The position numbers and the translations under genes are program-made. A DNA stretch of 64,000 nt from Achromobacter marplatensis (GTDB taxonomy: Bacteria; Pseudomonadota; Gammaproteobacteria; Burkholderiales; Burkholderiaceae_B), in contig NZ_NJIG01000018.1 in assembly GCF_002209535.1 (NCBI RefSeq), forward strand, positions 47,597 through 111,596, given 5' to 3'. Position 1 is the stretch's first letter, and the number at the start of each line of letters is the position of its first letter. Below the pieces are notes generated by a model. It was not told the DNA's origin. It was given only the letters and a program-made list of their open reading frames with translations, and did not search any database. Positions 1 to 8,964 of the stretch are shown here, in pieces.

Positions 1-2163
1 ATGAACCAGTCCGGGCGGAACAGCATGAACGTCGCCAGCAGCAGCACGCCGACTTCAGCCCACGTGCAGCGCGTGCGGAACCAGCGCATGGTGGCCGCGG
101 CAAACGTCAACGACGCCAGGGTGGCGCCGGCCACGACCAGCGCCAGCTCCCATCCGTAATTGACGTCGATCAGCAGCAGCGCCGGATTGAACACGAACAT
201 AAACGGCAGGATGGCCGTGCGCGCCGCGTAGGTGACGCCCTGGATGCCGGTCTTGATCGGGTCTTCGCCCGATATCGCCGCCGCGGCGAACGTGGCCAAC
301 CCGACCGGCGGCGTGATGTCGGCCATGATGCCGTAATAGAACACGAACATGTGCACGGCGATCAGGGGGATGACCAGGCCGTTCTGCGCCCCCAGCTCCA
401 CCACGACCGGCGCCATCAGCGTCGCCATCAGGATGTAGTTCGCGGTCGTCGGCATGCCCAGTCCCAGGATCAGGCACACGAGCGCGGTGAAGATCAGCAT
501 CAGCAGCACGTTGCCCATCGACACCAGTTCGACGAATGCGGTCATGCGCAGGCCCAGCCCGGTCAGCGTGATGGCGCCGACGATCAGGCCGGCGGTGCCG
601 CAGGCGATCGCGATACCAATCATGTTGCGCGCGCCTTCCTGCAGGCCGCCGATGGCGTCGCGCCAGCCCTGGCGCCAGGCCGGCGCCGCGTCCTGCTTGC
701 GGAACCAGGCCATCAGCGGGCGCTGCGTCACCATCTGGAACAGCATGGCCATCGCCGCCCAGAACGCCGACAGGCCTGCGGACAGTTCCTCCACGCTCAG
801 GCACCACACCAGGATGCCGATGGGGATCAGGAAATACAGTCCGGCGCGCACCGTGGGCCAGGGTTGCGGGCGCACGGGATGATTGATGTCGATGTCCTGC
901 GGCAGGTCGGGATGCGCGGCGGCAACGCGCAATAGCCACAGGTAGAGCGCCGCCAGGATTGCCAGCAGCACCCAGATGGCCGCGGCGCCCGCCACGGCCT
1001 GCACGCCGGTGCCGATCCAATAGGCCGCGCCCATCACCAGCAGCGTGCCGCTGATCCCCATGCCCCAGCCCGCCAGTTTCTGCAGCGGCGTGCGTACGGG
1101 GCCCGTGGCCATCATCGGCTGGATGCCCAGCTTCAGGGCTTCAAGGTGGACGATATAGAACAGCGCGATGTAGGAGATCGCCGCCGGGAGGATCGCGTGG
1201 CGGATGATGTCGGTGTAGGGGATGCCGACGTACTCGATCATCAGGAAGGCTGCGGCCCCCATGACCGGGGGCATGATCTGCCCGTTGACCGAGGATGCGG
1301 TCTCGATCGCGCCGGCCCGCACACCGCCATAGCCGGCCTTCTTCATGAGGGGGATCGTGAAGATCCCGCCGGTGACCACGTTGGCCACCGAGGAGGCGGA
1401 CACCAGCCCGTTGACTGCCGAGGACACCACGGCCACCTTGGCCGGCCCGCCGCGCAGATGGCCCAGCAGCGCGAACGAGACCTGCATCATGTAGTTGCCC
1501 GCACCGCACTTGTCCTAGCATCGAGCCCAGCAGCACGAAGATGAAGATGTAGGACACCGAGACGCCCAACGCCACGCCATACACGCCTTCAGTCGTCAGC
1601 CACATGTGCGACATCAGGCGCTCAAGCGACGCACCGCGGTGGGCCAGCACGTCAGGCAGCCACGGGCCCGCCAGCGCATAGGCCACGAACACCAGGCCGA
1701 GCACGGTCATGGGCAGGCCGAGCGCGCGGCGCGTGACTTCCAGCAGCAGCGCCAGGCCAATGACGGCCGTTGCCACATCCATCGGCGTGGGCTGTCCGGG
1801 GCGGCCGGCCAATTCGTTATAGAAGACGTACAGGTAGCTGCCGCAAAACCCGGCGGCCAACGCCAGGATCCAGTCGTACCAGGGCATGCGGTCGCGCGCG
1901 GCGCGTTTGCTGGCCGGATACGCCAGATACCCCAGGAACATCGCGATGCCCAGATGCAGCGCGCGCGCTTCCGTGTCGTTGAAGATGCCCCAGTTGAACG
2001 AGAACGGCAGCGGCGACGCATACCAGAGTTGGAAGACGGACCAGATCAGCGCGCCGGCCGCCAGCGTGGCGCCGGCAACGCCGCCCACGTTGCGGCCGCC
2101 GCGGTCGGCGTCGGCGACAAGCTGTTCCAGGTCCGGGGCCGGCGTGTGCGGCGCTTTAGTCAT
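1..2163 (-). pseudogene. TRAP transporter fused permease (TAXI type), frameshifted and partial at the left edge
   Basis: This is the integral membrane subunit of a TAXI-family TRAP transporter, in which the small (4TM) and large (12TM) subunits are fused. It uses the sodium or proton gradient to import a substrate delivered by a periplasmic receptor. The start ATG at 2163 is preceded by AGGGGA. The first ~215 codons encode hydrophobic segments ending in FVLLGSML. There the frame breaks: at 1516 one extra T (plus strand) turns an expected GTCCAGCAT into GTCCTAGCAT. The downstream frame resumes with D-K-C-G-A-G-N-Y-M-M and continues open to the window edge with typical large-subunit motifs such as LGLGMPTTANYI. 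The gene lies 85 bases after the receptor gene, in the same operon. Either the permease is inactive or this is a sequencing error; one base decides. The family call is certain. Confidence 0.85.
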
Positions 2164-2248
2164 GAAATTCCCCTACGAGTCATGGCGCGCGCCGGCTAAG
2201 CGGCGCGCGTTGAATGCTGGCGCGCGGCGAGCGCGCGCTGGCCAGACC

Positions 2249-3253
2249 TTAGAGCAGGCCCTTTTCCTTGAAGTACTTCTCAGCGCCCGGATGCAGCGGC
2301 GCCGATAAGCCGTTCTTCACCATGTCCGCCGGCTTCAGATTCGCAAACGCAGGGTGGAGCTTTTTGAAGTCGTCGAAATTGTCGAACACCGCCTTGACCA
2401 CGGTGTAGACCGTGGCGTCGGGCACATCGGCCGACGTGACGAAAGTGGCGGTGACCCCGTACGTCTTGGTTTCACCGGGGTTGTTCGGATACAGCCCGGC
2501 GGGAATCGTGGCGTGGGCGTAGTAGGGGTACTTTTCCACCAGCTTGTCCACCGCGGGCCCGGTCAGCGAAACGAGCTTGGCGCCGCAGCTCGTGGTGGGG
2601 TCCTGGATGTTGGCCGAAGGATGGCCGACGCCGTAGAAAAAGCCATCGATCTTGCCGTCGCACACGGCGGAACCGTGTTCGTCGGGGCGCAGTTCCGATG
2701 CCAGCGAAAAGTCCTTCAGCGTCCAGCCCATTGTTGCCAGCAGTTCCTCCATCGACGAGCGCGTGCCCGAGCCCGGATTGCCGACGTTGAAGCGCTTGCC
2801 CTTCAGGTCCTCGAAGCTCTTGATGTTCGCGTCTTTGCGCGCAACGACGGTGAAGGGCTCGGGGTGGATCGAAAACACCGACCGCAATTTCGGATAGGGT
2901 CCGGCCTGCTTGAACTGGCCCTCGCCGTTGTAGGCGTTGAAGCCGACGTCGGACTGCACCACGCCCAGGTCAAGTTCGCCGGCCTTGATGGTGTTGGCGT
3001 TGAATACCGAGCCGCCGGTGGATTCGACCGAGCAGCGGATGCCGTGCGTGGCTCGGTCTTTATTGACCAGGCGGCAGATGGCGCCGCCGGCGGCATAGTA
3101 GACGCCGGTGACGCCGCCCGTGCCGATGCTGACGAACTTCTGTTGGGCGGCGGCGGGTGCCGGCGCCATGGACAGCAATGCCGTGGCCACGCCGGCCGCG
3201 GCGAGCGTCCAGGCGTTGCGATGGCCCAAGGGATGTTTGACGGACGTGGTCAT
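2249..3253 (-). CDS. TAXI family TRAP transporter solute-binding receptor
   Basis: Periplasmic receptor of a TRAP transporter, 334 residues, the usual size for the TAXI (TRAP-associated extracytoplasmic immunogenic) family. A basic start, a hydrophobic segment and an Ala-rich cleavage region near residue 36 form a signal peptide. The mature protein begins QKFVSIGTGGVTGVYYAAGG, the family's hallmark ligand-binding opening. The ATG at 3253 has AAGGAG just upstream. It lies directly before the fused permease, so the two form one transporter. TAXI receptors typically bind small organic acids or amino acids such as glutamate; the ligand here cannot be read from sequence. The upstream aminotransferase suggests an amino compound, which is inference. 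Confidence 0.93.
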   Translation of the reverse strand: MTTSVKHPLGHRNAWTLAAAGVATALLSMAPAPAAAQQKFVSIGTGGVTGVYYAAGGAICRLVNKDRATHGIRCSVESTGGSVFNANTIKAGELDLGVVQSDVGFNAYNGEGQFKQAGPYPKLRSVFSIHPEPFTVVARKDANIKSFEDLKGKRFNVGNPGSGTRSSMEELLATMGWTLKDFSLASELRPDEHGSAVCDGKIDGFFYGVGHPSANIQDPTTSCGAKLVSLTGPAVDKLVEKYPYYAHATIPAGLYPNNPGETKTYGVTATFVTSADVPDATVYTVVKAVFDNFDDFKKLHPAFANLKPADMVKNGLSAPLHPGAEKYFKEKGLL

Positions 3254-3411
3254 GCAAACTCCTTATGGGGTTTTTCCCCGTGATTTGCCGGTCTTTGCCG
3301 GCGGTTGGTCCACCCCGCGAGCCTGCGAGGCGTCCTGTACGAATCATCACGTGCCCGTGGGTGGCGGGCGGCGCGCGGCGGATCCCCTCGCTGCGCGCAT
3401 GCAGGCCGGCG

Positions 3412-4752
3412 CTAGGCGCGGGCCTGTGCAATGGCGGCGTCGATGGCGCCAGCCAGGCGTTCGGTCAATTGGTCCAGTTCGTCGTTGGAAATGATGAAGG
3501 GCGGAGCAAGCAGCACGTGGTCGCCCTGGCGGCCGTCGATCGTGCCGCCCATCGGGTAGACCATCAGGCCGCGGGCCATGGCTTCGCGTTTGATCCGCGC
3601 ATGCAGCGTCAACGCAGGGTCGAAGGTCTGCTTGGTCTCGCGGTCTTGCACCAGTTCGATGCCCATGAAGAGGCCCCGGCCGCGGATGTCGCCCACGTGC
3701 GGATGCGCGCCCAGCGCCTGTTCCAGCCGCTGTCGCAAGCCTGCGCCCTGTTCGCGCACCCGCGCCAGCAGGTTGTCGCGGCGGATCACGTCCTGCACGG
3801 CAAGCGAGGCGGCGCAGGCGATGGCGTGGCCCAGGTAGGTGTGGCCGTGCTGGAAAAAGCCGCTGCCTTGCTGCATGGAGTCCACGATGCGCTGTTGCGC
3901 CATCACCGCGCCGATGGGCTGATAGCCGCCGCCCAAGCCCTTGGCGATGGTGATCAGGTCCGGCACGATGCCTTCCTGCTCCACCGCGTAGAGCGTGCCG
4001 GTGCGGCCCATGCCGCACATCACTTCGTCGGCGATCAGCAGTACGCCATGGCGGTCGCAGACTTCACGGATCCGGCGGAAATAGCCGGGCACGGCCGTCA
4101 CGGCGCCGGAGGTGGCGCCCACCACCGGCTCGGCCACGAAAGCCATCACGGTGCCGGCACCCAGCTTTTCAAAGGTCTGATCCAGTTCCAGGGCCAGCCG
4201 CTCGCCGTACTGTTCGCCGCTTTCGTCCGGGCGCTGGTCGCGATAGGCGTAGCAAGGCGAGACGTGTTCGACCTCGATCAGCAGTGGCGCGAATTGGGCG
4301 CGGCGCCAGGCGTTGCCGCCCACGGCCAACGCGCCCAGCGTATTGCCGTGATAGCTCTGGCGGCGCGCCACGATGTGGCGGCGTTCGGGCTGGCCGGTTT
4401 CCACGAAATATTGGCGCGCCATTTTTAACGCGGCCTCGACGGCTTCGGAGCCGCCCGAGACGAAGTAGGCATGCGAGATGCCGGCGGGCGCGTCGGCGAC
4501 CAGGCGGTCGGCCAATTGCTCGGCCACTTCGGTCGTGAAGAAGCTGGTGTGGGCGTAAGCCAGCGCGTCGATCTGGGCGTGCATGGCGGCCTGGATGTCG
4601 GGGTGGTTGTGCCCCAGGCACGACACGGCCGCGCCGCCCGACCCGTCGAGATAGGCGCGGCCCGCGCTGTCGTGGATCCACACGCCCTGGCCGCGTACGG
4701 CGACAGGCGGCGTCTGGCGTAGGGAACGATGCAGGACGTGGGTTTGGCTCAT
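3412..4752 (-). CDS. Class III PLP-dependent aminotransferase
   Basis: Pyridoxal-phosphate aminotransferase of subgroup III (the omega-amino acid, GABA and diaminobutyrate group), 446 residues, full length. Visible motifs are the cofactor phosphate-binding GGSEAVEAALKMARQY near residue 100, the SYHGNT segment, the acidic LLIADEVMCGMGRTG stretch, and the PLP lysine in TIAKGLGGGYQPIGA. It transfers the amino group of a terminal amine or amino acid to a keto acid in the cytoplasm. It lies between an RpiR regulator and the TAXI-TRAP receptor on the same strand, which suggests it processes the imported substrate. It is not the ectoine EctB, which is encoded separately at 7237. A role in ectoine breakdown (DoeD-like) is conceivable, but no doeA or doeB is present. 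Confidence 0.9.
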   Translation of the reverse strand: MSQTHVLHRSLRQTPPVAVRGQGVWIHDSAGRAYLDGSGGAAVSCLGHNHPDIQAAMHAQIDALAYAHTSFFTTEVAEQLADRLVADAPAGISHAYFVSGGSEAVEAALKMARQYFVETGQPERRHIVARRQSYHGNTLGALAVGGNAWRRAQFAPLLIEVEHVSPCYAYRDQRPDESGEQYGERLALELDQTFEKLGAGTVMAFVAEPVVGATSGAVTAVPGYFRRIREVCDRHGVLLIADEVMCGMGRTGTLYAVEQEGIVPDLITIAKGLGGGYQPIGAVMAQQRIVDSMQQGSGFFQHGHTYLGHAIACAASLAVQDVIRRDNLLARVREQGAGLRQRLEQALGAHPHVGDIRGRGLFMGIELVQDRETKQTFDPALTLHARIKREAMARGLMVYPMGGTIDGRQGDHVLLAPPFIISNDELDQLTERLAGAIDAAIAQARA

Positions 4753-4810
4753 GGGGATTCCGGGATGCGTGAGTGGGCGGTGGGAAATGGCGATGGTTGG
4801 ACGGGAGCGC

Positions 4811-5752
4811 TCAGCCGGGCCGCCGCGCTGTAGGGGCGGTCCAGTAGACGTTGTCGGTGCGCAGGCGCGCTTCGACTTCCGTCAGGCGGTTCAGCACGTC
4901 GGCGCCGCCGCGGGCGGTCAGGCGCGCGATCAGGTGCTCGGCCAGGCCCAGCAGGCCTGCAGTGGTATGGAAGAACGAGCCGGGCCCTTGGCGCGCCGGG
5001 CGCGCCTGGACGCCATCGCGATCGGGCGGCGCGAAACGCAGCGTATGGCGGGCTTCCACGGCTAGCGGCGACAGTGGGTCGTCGGTCAAGGCGATCAGTG
5101 CGACGCCGCGCTGTGCGGCTTGGCGGGCCAGTTGCACGGTGGCCGTGGGGTAGGGCGCCTGAGAAATCACGATCAGCGCGTCGCCGGCGTCCAGGTTGTC
5201 GGCCTGTTCGGCGGGGGCGCCGCCCAGGCCGTCGATCAGCACGCTGTTGCGGCGCACCAGCTGATACGCATAGCGCATCTGGAACGCGATGCCGAACGCC
5301 GAACGGGTGCCCAGGAATCCGACCTGGCGGGCGTTCAGCAAGGTCTGCACCGCGGCATCGAATGCGCTCGACGGGTTCAAGGCGCATACCGAGCTCATCG
5401 CCTGGATCTGGTATTGCGTCAGCACGTCGTGGCCGGGCGCCCCGGCGGTGCCCGCGGCAGCCTGCAAGGCGGCTGCACGCTCACGCAGTCCGGGGTTGTG
5501 CGGCCCCGCAAGGGCCTGTTGGAACGGCTGACGGAAATCCTCGTAACTGGAATATCCGATTGCACGCGCCAGCCGCAGCATGGTGGCGGGCGCCACGCCA
5601 AGCGCCTGGGCTTGCCGGCGCATGGACCACAGGCCGACTTCAGCAGGATGCGCCACCACCCAGTGCGCTGCGCGTTGCAGCTCGGGCGGCAGGGATTCCA
5701 GCTTTTCCTGCAGGTTCAGGATGACTTCGGTGGGCAGGGGCATCGTGGGCAT
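4811..5752 (-). CDS. MurR/RpiR family transcriptional regulator
   Basis: Regulator of about 313 residues with an N-terminal RpiR-type helix-turn-helix (roughly residues 5-80, including a WSMRRQAQALGVAPATMLRLARAIGY helix pair) and a C-terminal SIS sugar-isomerase-like effector domain (LGTRSAFGIAF and the DALIVISQAPYPTATV segment). I take the ATG at 5752. A TTG at 5785 would add 11 residues, and neither start has a clear ribosome-binding site. RpiR proteins usually control catabolic operons by binding a phosphosugar or related ligand. This one heads the minus-strand aminotransferase/TRAP group and probably controls it. A run of ten C bases lies about 85-95 bases upstream of the ATG, close to its likely promoter. 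Confidence 0.88.
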   Translation of the reverse strand: MPTMPLPTEVILNLQEKLESLPPELQRAAHWVVAHPAEVGLWSMRRQAQALGVAPATMLRLARAIGYSSYEDFRQPFQQALAGPHNPGLRERAAALQAAAGTAGAPGHDVLTQYQIQAMSSVCALNPSSAFDAAVQTLLNARQVGFLGTRSAFGIAFQMRYAYQLVRRNSVLIDGLGGAPAEQADNLDAGDALIVISQAPYPTATVQLARQAAQRGVALIALTDDPLSPLAVEARHTLRFAPPDRDGVQARPARQGPGSFFHTTAGLLGLAEHLIARLTARGGADVLNRLTEVEARLRTDNVYWTAPTARRPG

Positions 5753-5785
5753 CGGCAAAAAAACAAATGATAAATCCTGATCCAA

Positions 5786-6003
5786 AGAAAAAACATATGT
5801 TTTATATAAGGATTTCCACTAGTCCATCCGGTGCGCGCCCCCCCCCCTTGCGGGGCCGCCGCCAAGTCCAGCAATCCTGCGGTCATCTTCTGCAATTCCG
5901 TGTTTATTTATTTACATCATGCAGGGGGTTTTTGTTTGACTCGAATAAATCGTGCGCATATCATTTGTGTAGAAATCAATTTTGATCGAACCTTTTAATT
6001 TCC
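5786..6003. promoter_or_regulatory. Divergent regulatory region between rpiR-type gene and ectR
   Basis: A 218-base AT-rich intergenic region drives the RpiR gene leftward and the ectoine genes rightward. On the plus strand TTGACT (5936-5941) and TATCAT (5959-5964), 17 bases apart, make a good sigma-70 promoter for ectR. Downstream of it, ATCAA-TT-TTGAT (5975-5986) is an inverted repeat placed where a MarR repressor could block transcription. On the minus strand TATATA (5808-5803) is the best -10 candidate for rpiR. A homopolymer of ten C bases sits at 5838-5847, just upstream of where that promoter's -35 would be. Confidence 0.6.
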
Positions 6004-6555
6004 ATGAACAACGCCGCGCAATCCGATCCGACACAGCAGTACGACCTGCGCATTTTGCGTGCCCTGCGCCGCATCACGCGCTCGATCGCATTGCATTCGC
6101 GCCAGTTGTCCGCGGTCAGCCACATCACCGCGCCCCAACTGATGTGCTTGCGCACGGTGATGGCCAACGGTCCCATGACGGCCACCGCCATCAGCCGCGA
6201 GATGCACGTCAGCCCCAGCACGGTGGTCGGCATCCTGGACCGCCTGGAAGACAAAGGGTTCATCCGCCGCGAGCGCGGCCGTGAAGACCGCCGCATCGTC
6301 TTTGTCACGGCCACCGACACCGGCCGTGAACTGGCGCAAGGCGCGCCGTCGCCGTTGCAGAAGCACCTGGCCGACGCGCTGAACGCCTTGCCTGAACTTG
6401 AGCAAGCCACGATCACACTGTCGCTGGAACGCATCGTGGCGCTGATGGAGCAAGAAGGCCAGGCAGTCGCCGCGGAAGCGCACGGTGACGTGTCGTCGCC
6501 CATCCTTGAAGTGCCCACGGGCGGGGCACCCCCAGAATCGGGAATCGTTGCATGA
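6004..6555 (+). CDS. MarR family regulator of the ectoine operon (EctR-like)
   Basis: Winged-helix regulator of 183 residues in the MarR family. The central DNA-binding part contains MTATAISREMHVSPSTVVGI (recognition helix) and the beta-wing RRERGREDRRIVFVT, about residues 58-100. It is translationally coupled to ectA, whose ATG overlaps its stop codon (ATGA), and it shares the promoter at 5936-5964. EctR1-type MarR repressors of ect operons are known from methylotrophs, and the same gene order here supports that role. An inverted repeat between promoter and start suggests autoregulation. The ~25 C-terminal residues after the dimerisation helices look disordered. Confidence 0.9.
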   Translation: MNNAAQSDPTQQYDLRILRALRRITRSIALHSRQLSAVSHITAPQLMCLRTVMANGPMTATAISREMHVSPSTVVGILDRLEDKGFIRRERGREDRRIVFVTATDTGRELAQGAPSPLQKHLADALNALPELEQATITLSLERIVALMEQEGQAVAAEAHGDVSSPILEVPTGGAPPESGIVA

Positions 6556-7112
6556 AGACAATCGAACTGGATACAACAACTCTCTCAAGTGCCGTGGCGC
6601 CGGCGGTTCGCGCGCAGACCCATACGATGCGTCTGCCCGACCGCAAAGACGGCGCCGCCATTCACCGCCTCATTTCCGAGTGCCCGCCGCTCGACCTGAA
6701 TTCCCTCTACGCCTACTTGCTCCTGTGTGAGCATTTCAGCGACACCTGCGTCATCGCCGAAAGTGCCGGCGGACGTATCGACGGTTTTATCTCCGCTTAT
6801 GTGATCCCGACCCGGCCCGACGTGTTGTTCGTCTGGCAGGTCGCGGTGCACGCCCGCGCACGCGGCCACCGGTTGGCCCGCGCCATGCTTCGCGAACTCT
6901 TGCAGCGCAAGGGGCTCGCGCATGTTCGTCATCTTGAAACCACGGTGGGGCCTGACAACCAGGCATCGCGCCGCAGCTTTACCGGCCTGGCCGGCGAGCT
7001 GGGCGCCCACGTGTCCGAACAGCCGTTCTTCGACCGGCAATTGTTCGGGGGCGCGGACCATGACGACGAGATGCTGTTGAGGATAGGCCCGTTCGCATTG
7101 CCTGCCCCGTAG
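6552..7112 (+). CDS. ectA: L-2,4-diaminobutyrate acetyltransferase
   Basis: GNAT-fold enzyme of 186 residues that acetylates L-2,4-diaminobutyrate to N-gamma-acetyl-diaminobutyrate, the second step of ectoine synthesis. The acetyl-CoA binding segment is VHARARGHRLARAML (about residues 97-111), preceded by a beta strand ending FVWQVAV as in EctA proteins. HLETTVGPDNQASRRSF is a typical EctA stretch. The start overlaps the stop of the MarR gene by four bases. ectB follows after 124 bases. The ~20 residues before the fold vary among EctA proteins. Confidence 0.96.
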   Translation: MKTIELDTTTLSSAVAPAVRAQTHTMRLPDRKDGAAIHRLISECPPLDLNSLYAYLLLCEHFSDTCVIAESAGGRIDGFISAYVIPTRPDVLFVWQVAVHARARGHRLARAMLRELLQRKGLAHVRHLETTVGPDNQASRRSFTGLAGELGAHVSEQPFFDRQLFGGADHDDEMLLRIGPFALPAP

Positions 7113-7236
7113 GGCGGCGCAACCCCAGCGGACTTATCGAAATACCGGGATGGCTTTGCCGATCCGAATGCGACCACGCATCCGGAGGGGAGCTGGCCGT
7201 CTGTCAACTTATGAGATGAAAGGGAGGATTAATCAT

Positions 7237-8544
7237 ATGGACTTGAAAATCTTTGACCGGATGGAGTCGGAGGTGCGGGGCTACATTCGGTCGTTTCCCG
7301 TGATATTCAGCCAGGCCCGAGGCTCGACGCTGATTGATGAGGACGGCACCGAATACATCGATTTCTTCAGCGGCGCAGGCACGCTGAACTACGGCCACAA
7401 CAATCCTGTTCTCAAGGAAAAGCTGCTGGAATATGTACAGTCGGACGGCGTCGTCCACGGACTGGACATGGCCACCAGCGCGAAGAAGCGTTTCCTGGAG
7501 ACGGTGGATCGCGTGCTGCTCAAGCCGCGCAACTGGCAATACACGCTGCAGTTCACCGGCCCCACCGGCACCAATGCCGTGGAAGCCGCGCTGAAGATCG
7601 CGCGCCAGGTCAAGGGCCGCCCCAATGTGATTTCGTTCACTCATGGTTTCCATGGCGTGAGCGGCGGTTCGCTGGCCGTGACGGCCAACATGAAGTTCCG
7701 CGATGCCTCGGGCTACGCGCTGGGCAACACGACATTCATGCCCTATGACGGCTACTTCGGTCCGGACGTGGACACCATGGCGTATCTGGAACGCATGCTG
7801 GAAGATCCCAGCAGCGGCATGGACAAGCCCGCCGCCGTCATCGTGGAAACGGTGCAAGGCGAGGGCGGCGTCAACGTGGCGACGCTGCGCTGGCTGAAAG
7901 AGCTGGAAAAGCTGTGCAAGCGCCACGACATGCTGCTGATCGTGGACGACATCCAGGTCGGCTGCGGCCGCACCGGTACGTTCTTCAGCTTCGAGGCCGC
8001 CGGCATCCGTCCGGACATCATCACGCTGTCGAAGTCGCTGTCCGGTTTCGGGCTGCCGATGTCGCTGGTGCTGATGAAGCCCGAGCTGGACATCTGGAAG
8101 CCGGGTGCTCACAGCGGCACGTTCCGCGGCAACAACCTGGCCTTCGTCACGGCGACGCAGGCGCTGGAAACCTATTGGGCCAACACGGCGTTCACCGCCG
8201 AGATCCAGCGCAAAGAGCGCCAGGTTCGCGATTGGCTGGAAAACCTCGTCCACAGCTATCCCAATGCCGGCTTGTCGGTGCGCGGCCGCGGCCTGATCCA
8301 GGGGCTGGTGTGCAACGCGACGCCCGCCTTGGCCAACCGCATCGCGCAGAACGCTTTCAAGAAGGGCGTCGTCATCGAGACCTCGGGCGCGCACGACGAA
8401 GTGCTGAAGCTGCTGCCTGCGTTGACGATCGAGGAAGAGCTGCTCAGCAAGGGCCTGGACGTGATCGAGGCCAGCGTGGCTGAAGCGCTGGCCGAAGAGG
8501 GGCAGTCTGCCCGCATTCTGAAATTTGGAGGAAAACGCCAATGA
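7237..8544 (+). CDS. ectB: Diaminobutyrate--2-oxoglutarate transaminase
   Basis: PLP enzyme of 435 residues that makes L-2,4-diaminobutyrate from aspartate semialdehyde and glutamate, the first committed step of ectoine synthesis. I chose the ATG at 7237 because AGGGAGGA lies eight bases before it and the protein then begins MDLKIFDRMESEVRGY, the usual EctB opening; an in-frame start at 7150 lacks this support. Landmarks are FTGPTGTNAVEAALKIARQ, the acidic LLIVDDIQVGCGRTG, and the PLP lysine K266 in LSKSLSGFGLPMS. Its stop overlaps the ectC start (ATGA). Confidence 0.97.
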   Translation: MDLKIFDRMESEVRGYIRSFPVIFSQARGSTLIDEDGTEYIDFFSGAGTLNYGHNNPVLKEKLLEYVQSDGVVHGLDMATSAKKRFLETVDRVLLKPRNWQYTLQFTGPTGTNAVEAALKIARQVKGRPNVISFTHGFHGVSGGSLAVTANMKFRDASGYALGNTTFMPYDGYFGPDVDTMAYLERMLEDPSSGMDKPAAVIVETVQGEGGVNVATLRWLKELEKLCKRHDMLLIVDDIQVGCGRTGTFFSFEAAGIRPDIITLSKSLSGFGLPMSLVLMKPELDIWKPGAHSGTFRGNNLAFVTATQALETYWANTAFTAEIQRKERQVRDWLENLVHSYPNAGLSVRGRGLIQGLVCNATPALANRIAQNAFKKGVVIETSGAHDEVLKLLPALTIEEELLSKGLDVIEASVAEALAEEGQSARILKFGGKRQ

Positions 8545-8945
8545 TCGTACGCAACGTCAAAGATGTGATCGGCACCGCCGACGAAGTCCGCACCGACACC
8601 TGGGTCAGCCGCCGCGTGCTGCTGAAGAAGGACGGAATGGGCTTTTCCTTCCACGAGACCACCATCTTCCCGGGCGGCCGTACGCACATCCACTACAAGA
8701 ACCATCTTGAAGCGGTGTGGTGCATTGAAGGCGACGGCTCCATCGAGACCATCGCCGACGGCAAGAAGTACGACCTGGGCCCCGGCGTGGTCTACGCCCT
8801 GAACGACAACGACGAGCACTGGCTGTGCGGCGGCAAAGAGCCGTTGCGCGTCATCTGCGTCTTCAACCCGCCGCTGACGGGTCAGGAAGTGCATGACAAA
8901 GAGGGCGTCTACGCCCTGCCTGAAGCCCAAGCCAAAGCGGCCTGA
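8541..8945 (+). CDS. ectC: L-ectoine synthase
   Basis: Cupin-fold enzyme of 134 residues that closes N-gamma-acetyl-diaminobutyrate into the compatible solute ectoine. All three iron ligands known from the characterised Paenibacillus enzyme are present at the same positions: Glu57, Tyr85 and His93. The protein has the usual length and the conserved opening MIVRNVKDVIGT. It overlaps ectB by four bases. ectD follows after 19 bases that contain a strong ribosome-binding site. Confidence 0.98.
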   Translation: MIVRNVKDVIGTADEVRTDTWVSRRVLLKKDGMGFSFHETTIFPGGRTHIHYKNHLEAVWCIEGDGSIETIADGKKYDLGPGVVYALNDNDEHWLCGGKEPLRVICVFNPPLTGQEVHDKEGVYALPEAQAKAA

Positions 8946-8964
8946 ACAAGACAAGGAGGTTCGC

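Noticed and set aside
3412..4752. Aminotransferase as DoeD of ectoine breakdown
   Set aside because: No doeA, doeB or doeC nearby, and the family match is only at subgroup level.
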